Notes: generated by a model not told the origin, from the letters alone. DNA of 64,000 bases from Streptomyces flaveolus (GCF_000716535.1 NZ_JNWV01000014.1:1-64000), one strand, 5' to 3'; shown: positions 1 through 8,299, counted from the first letter of the stretch. Program-made: numbers and translations.

Positions 1-226
1 CCCCTGCCCGCCCCCCCCACGTTCGGCCCGCCGGTCACCTCCCCCCAGCCTCCCCCCTCACCAGCGGGAACGGCCGGCAGGCCGATCCGCCGCTCCCGCC
101 GCCCGCAAGAAAATCCTGTCCGAATCATTGACGCACCCCGGACCCCTCCGTAACTTGTGCCAGCAAGCGCTTACTTGAAACGATTCATGAGGCGCGCGGC
201 GACGATGCTGCGGGGAGGGCCCGACT
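1..226. other. Intergenic left edge of window
   Basis: No coding frame in this stretch looks real. The first 60 bases are strongly C-rich on the given strand. The only recognisable elements are the AAGCGCTT palindrome at 165-172 and a purine-rich ribosome binding site (about 211-219) just before the GTG start at 227. Confidence 0.6.
150..180. promoter_or_regulatory. Putative LacI-family operator upstream of the sugar ABC cluster
   Basis: An 8-bp perfect palindrome AAGCGCTT lies at 165-172, about 55 bp upstream of the GTG start of the binding-protein gene. LacI-family regulators of carbohydrate operons in actinobacteria typically bind palindromes centred on a CG step of this type, so the site fits local substrate-controlled repression. 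No regulator gene lies in the window. The flanks (AGC and ACT) do not extend the symmetry. Confidence 0.45.
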
Positions 227-1510
227 GTGGGAACCAGGAATCTTGACAGGCGTACGATCCTGAAGGCGGCCGGGACGTCGGCGGCCACGCTGGGGCTCGC
301 CGCGGCGACCGGGTGCGGAGGCGACAGCGGTTCCGGGAACGGGACGGTGACGATCCGTTACTCCTGGTGGGGTGCCGAGGAGCGGGCCAAGAAGATCAAC
401 CAGAGCATCGCGCTCTTCGAGGAGAAGTACCCGAAGATCAAGGTCAAGACGGACTTCCAGACGTACCAGTCCTTCTGGGAGAAGTTCCAGACGCAGGCCG
501 CCGGAGGAAATCCCCCGGACGTTTTCCAAAACGCCGTCACATTCCTTAGGAAATACGACAAGCGAGGAATTCTCCTCGATCTGAAGTCACAGGTGCAGGC
601 CAGAAATCTGAGCCTGGATCACTTCCGCGAGGGCGTCACGAAGGTCGGCGAGGTCGACGGCAAGCAGCTCGGCGTTCCCGTGGGCTCCAACACCATGGCG
701 CTCGTCATCGACAAGAAGGTCTTCCGGAAGGCGGGCGTCGAGCCGCGGCCGGGCTGGACCTGGGACGAGTACTTCAAGGCCCTGAAGACCATCCACGACA
801 AGACGAAGATCCCCGGGGACACCGGCTACTTCACCATCATGTACCTGTACGACCTCTACCTCCGTCAGAACGGCAAGGCGTTCTTCACCGACGACGGACT
901 CGGCTTCGACAAGGCCGACCTGACGGAGTGGTGGACCGACGGCTACAACCGGGTCAAGGCCGGCCACGTCACCGATCCGAAGGTCGTCTCCCAGGACCAG
1001 CCCAAGTCCTCCCTCTCCGCCGGTCACGGCGCCTCGGAGTTCACCTGGGACAACTTCACCGTCCGCTACTCCGCGGAGGGCGACAGCGAGTACGGCCTCG
1101 CCCCCATCCCCACCACGGACGGCCAGCACACCGGCCAGTACCTCGCCTCCCTGATGCTCAGCGCCTCCGCCCACACCTCCCACCCCAAGGAGGTGGCGCA
1201 GTTCATCGACTTCATGGTCCACGACCCCAGGGTCGGCAAGATCATGGGCTACGACCGGGGCATCCTCGCGAGCACCGAGCAGTACGAGGCCTACCAGCCG
1301 GCCGACGCGGTCAACAAGGAGATCGCGCAGTACGAGGAGGACACCGCCAAGTCCGGCGTCCTCGGCACGATCACCCCGCACCCCTCCGGAGCCGACACCA
1401 TCGAGGCCGCCTTCCTGCGCATCGGTGGCGACCTCGGACAGGGCAAGGCGAAGGTCGTGGACTCGGTGAAGCAGTTCTTCACCGAGGCCGAGGCCGCCTT
1501 CCAGGCCTGA
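227..1510 (+). CDS. Extracellular sugar-binding lipoprotein of an ABC importer
   Basis: A 427-residue family 1 extracellular solute-binding protein. The N-terminus carries a twin-arginine signal (R8-R9 followed by TILK) and a lipobox ending at C30 (AATGC), so it should be exported by Tat and lipid-anchored outside the membrane. The GTG start at 227 follows a GGGGAGGG-type ribosome binding site. It begins a run with two permeases, a YesL-like protein and a polysaccharide lyase. The closest functional analogy is LplA, which sits beside YetA in Bacillus subtilis, so the ligand is probably a pectin-derived oligosaccharide (inference). Codons about 94-131 use A/T-ending and rare codons unlike the rest of the gene. 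No ATPase is encoded nearby. Streptomyces commonly shares one MsiK-type ATPase among such importers. Confidence 0.9.
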   Translation: MGTRNLDRRTILKAAGTSAATLGLAAATGCGGDSGSGNGTVTIRYSWWGAEERAKKINQSIALFEEKYPKIKVKTDFQTYQSFWEKFQTQAAGGNPPDVFQNAVTFLRKYDKRGILLDLKSQVQARNLSLDHFREGVTKVGEVDGKQLGVPVGSNTMALVIDKKVFRKAGVEPRPGWTWDEYFKALKTIHDKTKIPGDTGYFTIMYLYDLYLRQNGKAFFTDDGLGFDKADLTEWWTDGYNRVKAGHVTDPKVVSQDQPKSSLSAGHGASEFTWDNFTVRYSAEGDSEYGLAPIPTTDGQHTGQYLASLMLSASAHTSHPKEVAQFIDFMVHDPRVGKIMGYDRGILASTEQYEAYQPADAVNKEIAQYEEDTAKSGVLGTITPHPSGADTIEAAFLRIGGDLGQGKAKVVDSVKQFFTEAEAAFQA

Positions 1511-1521
1511 GGGGAACCGCC

Positions 1522-2481
1522 GTGACGCTCGTCAAGGACTCGGTGCCCGCGACCCGCGCGGCACGCTCGGCCGCCACCGCGAAGGCGGGGCGGCCGGGCC
1601 GGCGGCGGGAGAACCTCGCCGGCTACCTCTTCATGTCCCCGTGGATCGCCGGCTTCCTGCTGCTGACCGCGGGCCCGATGACCGCCTCGCTGTACTTCGC
1701 GTTCACCGACTACAACCTCTTCACCACCCCGAAGTGGGTCGGGTTCGACAACTTCACCAAGATGTTCGACGACCCGCGATGGCAGAAGTCGGTGGAGGTG
1801 ACGGCCAAGTACGTCGTCATCGGCACCCCGCTGAAGCTGCTGCTCGCCCTCGGCGTCGCCCTGCTCCTCGCCCAGAGCCGGCGCGGCCAGGCCTTCTACC
1901 GGGCCGCCTTCTACGCCCCCTCGCTCATCGGCGCGAGCGTCTCGGTCGGCTTCGTCTGGCGGTCGCTGTTCTCCGACGACGCCGTCGTGGACCGTACGCA
2001 GAGCTTCCTCGGCTTCCACGTCGGCGGCTGGGTCGGCAACGCCGACTGGGTGCTGTACTGCCTGGTCGCGCTGACCGTGTGGCAGTTCGGGGCGCCCATG
2101 GTCATCTTCCTGGCCGGGCTCAAGCAGGTGCCCAGGGAGCTGTACGAGGCGGCCGAGATGGACGGCGCCGGCCCCTTCAGGAAGTTCTGGAACATCACCC
2201 TGCCGATGATCTCCCCGGTGCTCTTCTTCAACGTGCTGCTGGAGACCATCCACTCCTTCCAGATCTTCGGCTCGGCCTACGTCGTGTCCAACACCTACTG
2301 CGGACCGGCCGACGCCACGCTCGTCTACACCTGCTACCTCTACCAGCAGGGCTTCAAGAACTCCCAGATGGGCTTCGCCTCCGCCATGGCCTGGATGCTG
2401 CTGCTCGCCGTGGCCCTGGTGACGGCCGTCCTCTTCTGGTCGCAGAAGAAGTGGGTGCACTACGAGGAGGGCGCCCGGTGA
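1522..2481 (+). CDS. Sugar ABC transporter permease 1 (MalF/LplB type)
   Basis: A 319-residue inner-membrane permease. The N-terminal about 30 residues are basic and cytoplasmic, followed by about six hydrophobic segments. The EAA loop that contacts the ATPase is visible as YEAAEMDGAG followed by FWNITLPM. The GTG at 1522 is chosen because it follows GGGGAACC closely and lies 11 bp after the binding-protein stop. Upstream codons in the same open frame belong to the binding-protein gene read out of frame. It ends in a GTGA overlap with the second permease, so the two should be translationally coupled. Confidence 0.9.
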   Translation: MTLVKDSVPATRAARSAATAKAGRPGRRRENLAGYLFMSPWIAGFLLLTAGPMTASLYFAFTDYNLFTTPKWVGFDNFTKMFDDPRWQKSVEVTAKYVVIGTPLKLLLALGVALLLAQSRRGQAFYRAAFYAPSLIGASVSVGFVWRSLFSDDAVVDRTQSFLGFHVGGWVGNADWVLYCLVALTVWQFGAPMVIFLAGLKQVPRELYEAAEMDGAGPFRKFWNITLPMISPVLFFNVLLETIHSFQIFGSAYVVSNTYCGPADATLVYTCYLYQQGFKNSQMGFASAMAWMLLLAVALVTAVLFWSQKKWVHYEEGAR

Positions 2482-3353
2482 GTGCGACCATCACGACCAA
2501 GCAGTCCGCGCCGACCCGCCGGCGCACCGGCTCCCTCGCCTGGCACCTCGGCGCCCTGCTGATCCTGGCCGTCATCCTCTACCCGGTCGTCTGGGTGATC
2601 GGCGCCTCCTTCAAGCCGAGCAAGGACATCATCAACAGCCTCACGCTGTTCCCGTCCCGGCCGGTCCTGTCCAACTTCAAGGGCCTCGCCGACGGCATCG
2701 CAGACATCTCGATCTGGACGTTCTTCCAGAACTCCCTCTTCTACGCGGGCGGAGCGGTCGTCGGCGTCCTGATCTCCTGCTCGCTGACCGCGTACGCCTT
2801 CGCGCGGATCAGGTTCGCCGGGCGCAACCTGCTGTTCTCCCTCATGATCGGCACGCTCCTGCTGCCGTACCACGTGCTGCTGATCCCGCAGTACGTGATG
2901 TTCCAGAAGCTGGAGCTGGTCAACACCTATGTGCCGCTGCTGATCGGCAAGTACCTCGCCACCGAGGCCTTCTTCGTCTTCCTCATGGTGCAGTTCATGC
3001 GGAACCTGCCCCGTGAGCTGGACGAGGCCGCCCGCCTGGACGGCTGCGGGCACCTGCGCATCTACTGGTCGGTCGTGCTGCCGCTGTGCCGGCCCGCGCT
3101 CATCACCAGCGCGATCTTCACCTTCATCAACGCCTGGAACGACTTCATGGGCCCGCTGATCTACCTCAACGAGCCCGGCAAGTACACCGTCTCCCTGGGC
3201 CTGATGATGTTCCGCGACTCCGACGGTGTGGCCGCGAACTACGGCGGCATGATCGCCATGTCCCTGGTCGCGCTGCTGCCCGTGCTGCTGTTCTTCCTCG
3301 CCTTCCAGCGCTACCTCATCGACGGCATGGCGACCTCCGGACTGAAGGGCTGA
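2478..3353 (+). CDS. Sugar ABC transporter permease 2 (MalG/LplC type)
   Basis: A 291-residue permease of the MalG class with six predicted membrane segments and an EAA loop (DEAARLDGCG, then VVLPLCRP). The GTG start at 2478 overlaps the stop of permease 1 as GTGA. Together with permease 1 it should form the heterodimeric channel fed by the lipoprotein at 227-1510. Four bases separate it from the following YesL-like gene, so the run is one operon. The ATPase must come from elsewhere in the genome. Confidence 0.9.
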   Translation: MSATITTKQSAPTRRRTGSLAWHLGALLILAVILYPVVWVIGASFKPSKDIINSLTLFPSRPVLSNFKGLADGIADISIWTFFQNSLFYAGGAVVGVLISCSLTAYAFARIRFAGRNLLFSLMIGTLLLPYHVLLIPQYVMFQKLELVNTYVPLLIGKYLATEAFFVFLMVQFMRNLPRELDEAARLDGCGHLRIYWSVVLPLCRPALITSAIFTFINAWNDFMGPLIYLNEPGKYTVSLGLMMFRDSDGVAANYGGMIAMSLVALLPVLLFFLAFQRYLIDGMATSGLKG

Positions 3354-3357
3354 GCGC

Positions 3358-3948
3358 ATGTCCTCAGCACGGGTGAAGCCGCGCAGGGAATCCGCGTTCG
3401 CGGAGGGCTTCGGCGTCTTCGCCGAATGCCTGCTGACCGGGGTGTGGATCGCGGTGGCCTGCCTCGGGATCGTCACCTACCCGGCCGCGTTCGCCGCCGG
3501 CGCCCGCCACCTGCGCCGCCGTACGGCTCAAGAGGGCGGCGGGTGGCGGGAGTTCATCGCCGACTTCCGGTCCGCGCTGCGCGGGGGGTGGGTGGTCGGC
3601 GTCGCCGGATGGGTCGCCGCGCTGCTCGCCTGGGTGGACGTCCAGGCCGTGCGGGCCGGGCTGCCCGGCGGGCCGCTGGTCGGGGCCGTAGGACTGTTCG
3701 CGCTGCTCGGGCTGGCCGTGGCCGGGCTGCGGGCGGCGGCGGTCTGGGCGCCGGGGGAGCGCTGGCGGGTGCTGCTCGCCGACGCCGGGCGGCGTACCGT
3801 CCGGGATCCCGCCGGCTCCTTCCTGCTCGTCGGCGGAGCCGTTCTGACCTGCACGTCCGCCCTGCTCATCGCCCCGCTGGCGGTTCCCGTACTGGGGGCC
3901 GTCGCCGCGGCGGCCGTCGCCGTCGAGAAGCGGTACCGGCGCCGCTGA
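3358..3948 (+). CDS. YesL/DUF624-like membrane protein
   Basis: A 196-residue integral membrane protein with about five hydrophobic stretches (roughly residues 18-48, 78-98, 105-125 and 145-185) and a basic C-terminus ending RYRRR. Size, topology and position next to an oligosaccharide ABC importer match the DUF624 (YesL) family, which accompanies pectin and rhamnogalacturonan uptake genes in Bacillus. The biochemical role of the family is not settled. It may assist permease assembly or regulation. The start ATG at 3358 is 4 bp after the permease stop. The last codons and stop are repeated immediately downstream (3959-3986). Confidence 0.75.
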   Translation: MSSARVKPRRESAFAEGFGVFAECLLTGVWIAVACLGIVTYPAAFAAGARHLRRRTAQEGGGWREFIADFRSALRGGWVVGVAGWVAALLAWVDVQAVRAGLPGGPLVGAVGLFALLGLAVAGLRAAAVWAPGERWRVLLADAGRRTVRDPAGSFLLVGGAVLTCTSALLIAPLAVPVLGAVAAAAVAVEKRYRRR

Positions 3949-3986
3949 GCCCGCCGGTGGTACCCGGCGCCGCTGAAGCCCGCGGT
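3932..3986 (+). repeat. Imperfect tandem duplication of a gene tail including its stop codon
   Basis: The segment 3932-3958 (GGTACCGGCGCCGCTGA plus GCCCGCCGGT) is repeated at 3959-3986 with three single-base indels. The first copy encodes the RYRR(R) end and the TGA of the YesL-like gene. The second copy is non-coding. It looks like replication slippage or a small tandem duplication that decayed. Confidence 0.7.
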
Positions 3987-4068
3987 GCCCGTCACGCAAG
4001 GTCGGTGCCCTGAGCGCCGTACCTCCTCCTGTCATGCCCCTGACCAGAACCGTACGGAAGGAAGGCTC

Positions 4069-6807
4069 ATGTCTCCCATCCCCCGCAGGTCCCTCCTCAA
4101 GGCCGCCGCCGTCGCCGGAGCCGCCGCCCAGTTCAGCTGGGCCCTGGGGGCCAGGAACGCCGAGGCCGCGCCCGGAGCCGCCGGCGACGGCGCCGACCCG
4201 GTGACCCTGGACTGGCTGGAGGACGGCGGCCTCGGCGCGGCACCCGGCGCCACCGTCGGCGTGCCCTGGCCCATGGGCGCCCAAGGGGAGGACCAGACCT
4301 TCGCCGTCACGGACGCCGGCGGCGAGGCCGTCCCCGTCCAGACCTGGCCGCTCGCCTACTGGCCCGACGGCTCCCTCAAGTGGACGGCCCACGCCGTCAG
4401 TTCGGGCAGCGGGAAGCTCACGCTCACCGCGGGCACCCCCACCGCACCAGTGAAGGAGGTGACCGTCGGCACAAGCGGCGGCACCATCGACGTCTCCACC
4501 GGCGTCATCACCGCGAAGATCGGCAGGAACGGGTCCACGATCGTCAAGTCCGTCACCCGCGGGTCCACGGAGATCGCCAGGAACGGCAGGCTCGTCCTGA
4601 TCCGGCAGCCCGAGATCGAGGACGAGGACCAGGGCACGGTCAGGACCGAGCGGTTCGACGGCGCGATCTCCGAGGTCACCGTCGAACAGGACGGCCCCGT
4701 CCGGGCCGTCGTCCGCGTCGACGGCAAGCACCGCAAGGGCGACCGCGGCTGGCTGCCGTTCTCCCTCCGCCTCTACTTCTACGCCGGCTCCGACTCCTTC
4801 CGCATGGTGCACACCATCACCTACGACGGCACCCAGGAACCCGGCAAGGCCTCGGGCGACTTCATCCGCGGCCTCGGCGTCCGCTTCACCGTGCCGATGC
4901 GCGACGCCGCCTACGACCGCCACATCCGCCTCGGCGGCGAGGGCACCGGTCTGTTCCGCGAGGCCGTCCAGGGCATCACCGGACTGCGCCGCGACCCCGG
5001 CGCCGCCGTGCAGGCCGCGCAGTACGAGGGGAAGAAGCTGCCCGACCCGGCCACCTGGGACCAGCGGGTGACGACCCGCCTGCAGTACGTCCCGCACTGG
5101 GGCGACCACACCCTCGCCCAGCTCTCCGCCGACGGCTTCACCGTCCGCAAGCGCACCAAGAAGGGCCACGGCTGGATCACCGCCGGCGGCGGCCGGCGCG
5201 CCTCCGGCTTCGGCTACGTCGGCGGCGCGAGCGGCGGCCTCTCCTTCGGCCTGCGGGACTTCTGGGAGAAGTTCCCCGCCCAGCTCGACATCCGCGACGC
5301 CCACACCGACGCGGCCACCGTCACCCTCTGGCTCTGGTCGCCCGAGGCCCAGCCCATGGACCTGCGCTTCTACCACGACGGCAGGGGCCAGGACACCTAC
5401 GCCGAACAGCTCGAAGGCCTCAACATCACCTACGAGGACTACGAGCCCGGGTTCGGCACCCCCTACGGCATCGCCCGGACCTCCGAACTTCTCTTCTGGG
5501 CCAACGACTCCACCCCTGCCGCCGAGACCCTCGCTCGGCAGGCCGAGGCCGTCCGGGTGCTGCCCCAGCTCGCCGCCCCGCCCCGGCAGCTCATCAAGGC
5601 CAAGGTCTTCGGGCCCGGCCTGTTCGCCGAGCCGGACCGCTCCACCCCGGCCAAGGCGAAGATCGAGGACCACCTGGACTTCCTCTTCACCTACTACAAG
5701 GACCAGGTGGAGATGCGCCGCTGGTACGGCTTCTGGGACTACGGCGACATCATGCACACCTACGACTCCGCCCGGCACGTGTGGCGGTACGACATCGGCG
5801 GCTACGCCTGGGACAACTCCGAACTCTCGCCCGACCTGTGGCTCTGGTACGCGTACCTGCGTTCCGGCCGGTCCGACATCTTCCGCTTCGCCGAGGCGAT
5901 GACCCGGCACACCGGCGAGGTCGACGTCTACCACCTCGGGAAATGGGCCGGCCTCGGCACCCGGCACGGTGTCCAGCACTTCGCCGACAGTGCCAAGCAG
6001 CAGCGCATCGCCAACACGACGTACCGGCGCTTCTACTACTTCCTAACTGCCGACGAACGCGTCGGCGACCTCATGCACGCCAACGTCGACTCCGACGAGA
6101 CCTTCCTCGTCCTCGACCCGCAGCGCAAGGTCCGCACCGACCCCTACACCCCCGACCGGCACGCCCTCTCGATCGGCTTCGGCACCGACTGGAGCGGCCT
6201 GGTGTCGGCCTGGCTGACGGAGTGGGAACGCAAGGGACCCAAGTGGGAGAAGGCCAAGGCGCGCGTCCTGTCCACCATGGAGGGCATCGCCGCCCAGCCC
6301 AACGGTTTCGTCCAGGGCAGCGGGCTGTACGACCTCGACACGGGTGAGTTCGCCGTCGCCGACAAGCCGGTGGTCTCCGTCTCCCACCTGTCGGCCGTCT
6401 TCGGGCTGAACGAGCTGTGCGCCGAGCTGATCCACCTCGTCGACATGCCGGAGTTCACGGAGGCCTACCTGGACTACTGCCGCTACTTCAACGCCACCAA
6501 GGCCGAGCAGAAGGCCCGCTACGGCTCCGACTTCGGCAGCCTGCTGCTCTTCCAGGGGCATTCGCGCCTCGACGCCTACGCCGCCGTCCGGACCGGCGAC
6601 GCGGCCCTCGCCAGGCGGGCCTGGGCCAAGTTCTACGGCTCCGACGGCTACACCGAGTCCTCCCCCTGGAGGACCGAGAAGCTGACCGGGCCGGCCACCC
6701 TGGTCGCGGGGAGCGAGGCGGCCTGGGTGTCCACCAACGACACCGTCCTCTACGGCCTCGCCGCCATCGAGAACCTGGCGCTGCTCGGCGACAAGATGCC
6801 GGCCTGA
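4069..6807 (+). CDS. Secreted YetA/PL26-like exo-rhamnogalacturonan lyase family protein
   Basis: A 912-residue secreted protein. The N-terminus is a Tat signal (R6-R7 followed by SLLKAAA) with a cleavage-like AEA-AP around residues 31-34. The next about 80 residues (DWLEDGG, a Pro-Met pair, then WPDGSLKW) resemble the RIFT-barrel domain of the PcRGLX/YetA family. A beta-rich middle and an aromatic, helix-rich C-terminal half (from about residue 560) fit the sandwich and (alpha/alpha) toroid of that family. PL26 members cleave rhamnogalacturonan from the end by beta-elimination. I infer the same broad substrate because binding protein, permeases and a YesL-like gene sit directly upstream as in the yetA-lpl locus of Bacillus. 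The ATG at 4069 follows GGAAGGAAGG. A 120-bp gap separates it from the upstream gene, so it may have its own promoter. Confidence 0.75.
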   Translation: MSPIPRRSLLKAAAVAGAAAQFSWALGARNAEAAPGAAGDGADPVTLDWLEDGGLGAAPGATVGVPWPMGAQGEDQTFAVTDAGGEAVPVQTWPLAYWPDGSLKWTAHAVSSGSGKLTLTAGTPTAPVKEVTVGTSGGTIDVSTGVITAKIGRNGSTIVKSVTRGSTEIARNGRLVLIRQPEIEDEDQGTVRTERFDGAISEVTVEQDGPVRAVVRVDGKHRKGDRGWLPFSLRLYFYAGSDSFRMVHTITYDGTQEPGKASGDFIRGLGVRFTVPMRDAAYDRHIRLGGEGTGLFREAVQGITGLRRDPGAAVQAAQYEGKKLPDPATWDQRVTTRLQYVPHWGDHTLAQLSADGFTVRKRTKKGHGWITAGGGRRASGFGYVGGASGGLSFGLRDFWEKFPAQLDIRDAHTDAATVTLWLWSPEAQPMDLRFYHDGRGQDTYAEQLEGLNITYEDYEPGFGTPYGIARTSELLFWANDSTPAAETLARQAEAVRVLPQLAAPPRQLIKAKVFGPGLFAEPDRSTPAKAKIEDHLDFLFTYYKDQVEMRRWYGFWDYGDIMHTYDSARHVWRYDIGGYAWDNSELSPDLWLWYAYLRSGRSDIFRFAEAMTRHTGEVDVYHLGKWAGLGTRHGVQHFADSAKQQRIANTTYRRFYYFLTADERVGDLMHANVDSDETFLVLDPQRKVRTDPYTPDRHALSIGFGTDWSGLVSAWLTEWERKGPKWEKAKARVLSTMEGIAAQPNGFVQGSGLYDLDTGEFAVADKPVVSVSHLSAVFGLNELCAELIHLVDMPEFTEAYLDYCRYFNATKAEQKARYGSDFGSLLLFQGHSRLDAYAAVRTGDAALARRAWAKFYGSDGYTESSPWRTEKLTGPATLVAGSEAAWVSTNDTVLYGLAAIENLALLGDKMPA

Positions 6808-6827
6808 CCGGGACTGCCTGGGCCGGG

Positions 6828-6873
6828 ACTGGGGGAGCGCCGCTGCACGGGCGGCGGCGCTCGCGCCCCCAGT
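6828..6873 (+). terminator. Stem-loop after the lyase gene
   Basis: An outer stem pairs ACTGGGGG (6828-6835) with CCCCCAGT (6866-6873). An inner stem pairs AGCGCCGC (6836-6843) with GCGGCGCT (6854-6861), with a 4-nt bulge on the 3' side. It starts 21 bp after the lyase stop. No U-tract follows, which is common for Streptomyces terminators. Confidence 0.7.
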
Positions 6874-6898
6874 GTGACGCCGGCCACGGCCCGGCGCA

Positions 6899-6914
6899 TG
6901 AGTACCCGTACTCA
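6899..6914. promoter_or_regulatory. Operator-like palindrome TGAGTAC-cc-GTACTCA
   Basis: Perfect 7-bp arms (6899-6905 and 6908-6914) are separated by two bases, 47 bp upstream of the ATG of the SRPBCC gene. The length and symmetry fit a homodimeric regulator. The sequence just downstream is rich in alternating GTGCG/CACGTG steps. The regulator is unknown. Confidence 0.5.
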
Positions 6915-6960
6915 GACGTGCGCGTGTGTTCTCCACGTGTGCGCGCGCCACACTCGACCC

Positions 6961-7407
6961 ATGGACTGGAACCACTACCGCTTCCGCAGCGTGTGGGCCC
7001 TGCCCGCCCCGCCGGCGACCGTGTACGCGGCACTGGAGCGGGCCGAGGACTATCCCCGCTGGTGGCCCCAGGTGCGGGCGGTGACCCGGCTGGACGACGG
7101 CACCGGCGTGATCACCATCCGGTCCGCGCTGCCGTACGCCCTCACGTCCACCGTGCGGGAGACCCGCCGGGACCCGGCCGCCGGCGTCCTGGAGGTCACC
7201 CTGTGCGGCGACATCGACGGCTGGGCCCGCTGGACGGTCACCCCCGCCGGCCCCGGCACCCTTGCCCGGTACGACCAGGAGGTCCGTGTCCGCAAGCCCC
7301 TGCTCAGGCGGCTCGCCGTACCGGGACGGCCGCTCTTCCGCCTCAACCACCGGCTGATGATGCGGGCCGGGCGGCGCGGACTGCTGCGGCACCTGCGAGC
7401 GGTTTGA
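6961..7407 (+). CDS. SRPBCC (START/polyketide-cyclase fold) family protein
   Basis: A 148-residue soluble protein with the beginning typical of SRPBCC helix-grip proteins: an N-terminal strand (YRFRSVWALPAPPATVY), then a helix and the W-x-P-Q-V segment found in polyketide-cyclase/dehydrase-like members. Such proteins bind hydrophobic ligands, but nothing here identifies the ligand. An upstream in-frame ATG exists near 6874, but it would place the TGAGTAC palindrome inside the gene, so 6961 is preferred. The C-terminus is arginine-rich (LMMRAGRRGLLRHL), suggesting contact with nucleic acid or acidic lipid. It appears monocistronic. Confidence 0.75.
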   Translation: MDWNHYRFRSVWALPAPPATVYAALERAEDYPRWWPQVRAVTRLDDGTGVITIRSALPYALTSTVRETRRDPAAGVLEVTLCGDIDGWARWTVTPAGPGTLARYDQEVRVRKPLLRRLAVPGRPLFRLNHRLMMRAGRRGLLRHLRAV

Positions 7408-7446
7408 AGGAACCCCGCCGGGACCTGTATTGTTCAGTGCGTTCCC

Positions 7447-7518
7447 GGGCGATTAGCTCAGTGGGAGAGCGCTTCGTTCACACCGAAGAGGTCACTGGTT
7501 CGAACCCAGTATCGCCCA
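7447..7518 (+). tRNA. tRNA-Val (anticodon CAC)
   Basis: A full cloverleaf is visible. The acceptor GGGCGAT (7447-7453) pairs with ATCGCCC (7511-7517), with discriminator A at 7518. The D-arm is around AGCTCAGTGGGAGAGC. The anticodon stem CTTCG/CGAAG encloses loop TTCACAC, with anticodon CAC at 7479-7481. The T-arm is CTGGTTCGAACCCAG. The CAC anticodon reads GTG valine codons. The genome reads ACCG after the acceptor, so the CCA end is not fully encoded and must be added by CCA nucleotidyltransferase. Confidence 0.96.
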
Positions 7519-7524
7519 CCGGGA

Positions 7525-7554
7525 AAGGCCGGTCCGCCGCAGCGGACCGGCCTT
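7525..7554. terminator. Bidirectional terminator between tRNA-Val and the exonuclease gene
   Basis: A perfect 13-bp stem, AAGGCCGGTCCGC (7525-7537) with its complement (7542-7554) and loop CGCA, is followed by TTCTTC. It ends the tRNA transcript on the plus strand. On the minus strand it lies 20 bp past the exonuclease stop with AA/TTT flanks, so it should serve both. Confidence 0.9.
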
Positions 7555-7573
7555 CTTCATGCCGCCGGGCCCC

Positions 7574-8299
7574 TCACGCCGCCGCCGGCAGCTCCGGCCT
7601 GAGCGGCCACTCCGTGCTGACGACCTCCTCCGAGCCGCTGCGGGCGAACCACGCCTGCAAGCCCCGTGCCTGCGCCGCGTGCCAGTTCGCCTGCAGCGTG
7701 TGCAGGTCGGCGGGGGACAGCCGCTCCAGCCGGGCCGCGAACCGGCGGCCCAGCGCCCGTACGACGTCCATCGCGGCCAGCGCGTCCGCCGCCGCGTCAT
7801 GCGCGTCCTGCAGCGTCACCTCGTAGTGCGCGCACAGGTCCGTCAGCGTGCGCCGGCCCTTGCGGTACCGGTCCAGATGCTTGTCCAGCACCCGTGGGTC
7901 CAGCACCCTGAGCGGCACCGACTCGAACCAGCGGTCCAGCGGCGACGCCCGGTGCCGGCGCAACTCCCGGTCCAGCAGCGTCAGATCGAACGGCGCGTTC
8001 ATCACCACCAACGGCCGGCCCAGCGCCGCGTGCTCGGCCAGCTGCTCGGCTATCTCGTACATCACCGGAGCCGGCCAGCGCCCGTTGTGCTGGAGGTGCT
8101 CCTCCGTCAGCCCGTGCACCGCCGTCGCCGCCTCTGGCACCGGCACACCCGGGTTCACCAGCCACCGGGTGATCCGGGGCCGGGTCCCCGGCGCATCCTG
8201 GACGACGACGGCGGCCGACACGATCCGGTCGGTCTCGACGTCCACGCCCGTCGTCTCCGTGTCGAAGGCGGCCAGCGGCCCCTCGTACCAGGTCGTCAT
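7574..8299 (-). CDS. DnaQ-like 3'-5' exonuclease (DEDDh)
   Basis: A 241-residue protein of the RNase T/DnaQ superfamily. Exo I is FDTETTG with metal ligands D13 and E15. Exo II is the NAPFDLTLL segment. Exo III is the HDAAADA segment with the histidine of the DEDDh class. The family removes nucleotides from 3' ends in proofreading or repair. With no polymerase domain or GIY-YIG extension, this is a stand-alone exonuclease, like several in Streptomyces. The ATG at 8299 is preceded on the minus strand by GAGGAG about 13 bp upstream. It is transcribed alone, convergent with the tRNA and divergent from the DUF4365 gene. Confidence 0.88.
   Translation of the reverse strand: MTTWYEGPLAAFDTETTGVDVETDRIVSAAVVVQDAPGTRPRITRWLVNPGVPVPEAATAVHGLTEEHLQHNGRWPAPVMYEIAEQLAEHAALGRPLVVMNAPFDLTLLDRELRRHRASPLDRWFESVPLRVLDPRVLDKHLDRYRKGRRTLTDLCAHYEVTLQDAHDAAADALAAMDVVRALGRRFAARLERLSPADLHTLQANWHAAQARGLQAWFARSGSEEVVSTEWPLRPELPAAA

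Noticed and set aside
3364..5979. 871-codon open frame on the minus strand opposite the YesL-like and lyase genes
   Set aside because: It is the complement of strongly coding plus-strand genes; the translation is low-complexity V/G/D/E/L/A-rich without domains, typical of high-GC shadows.
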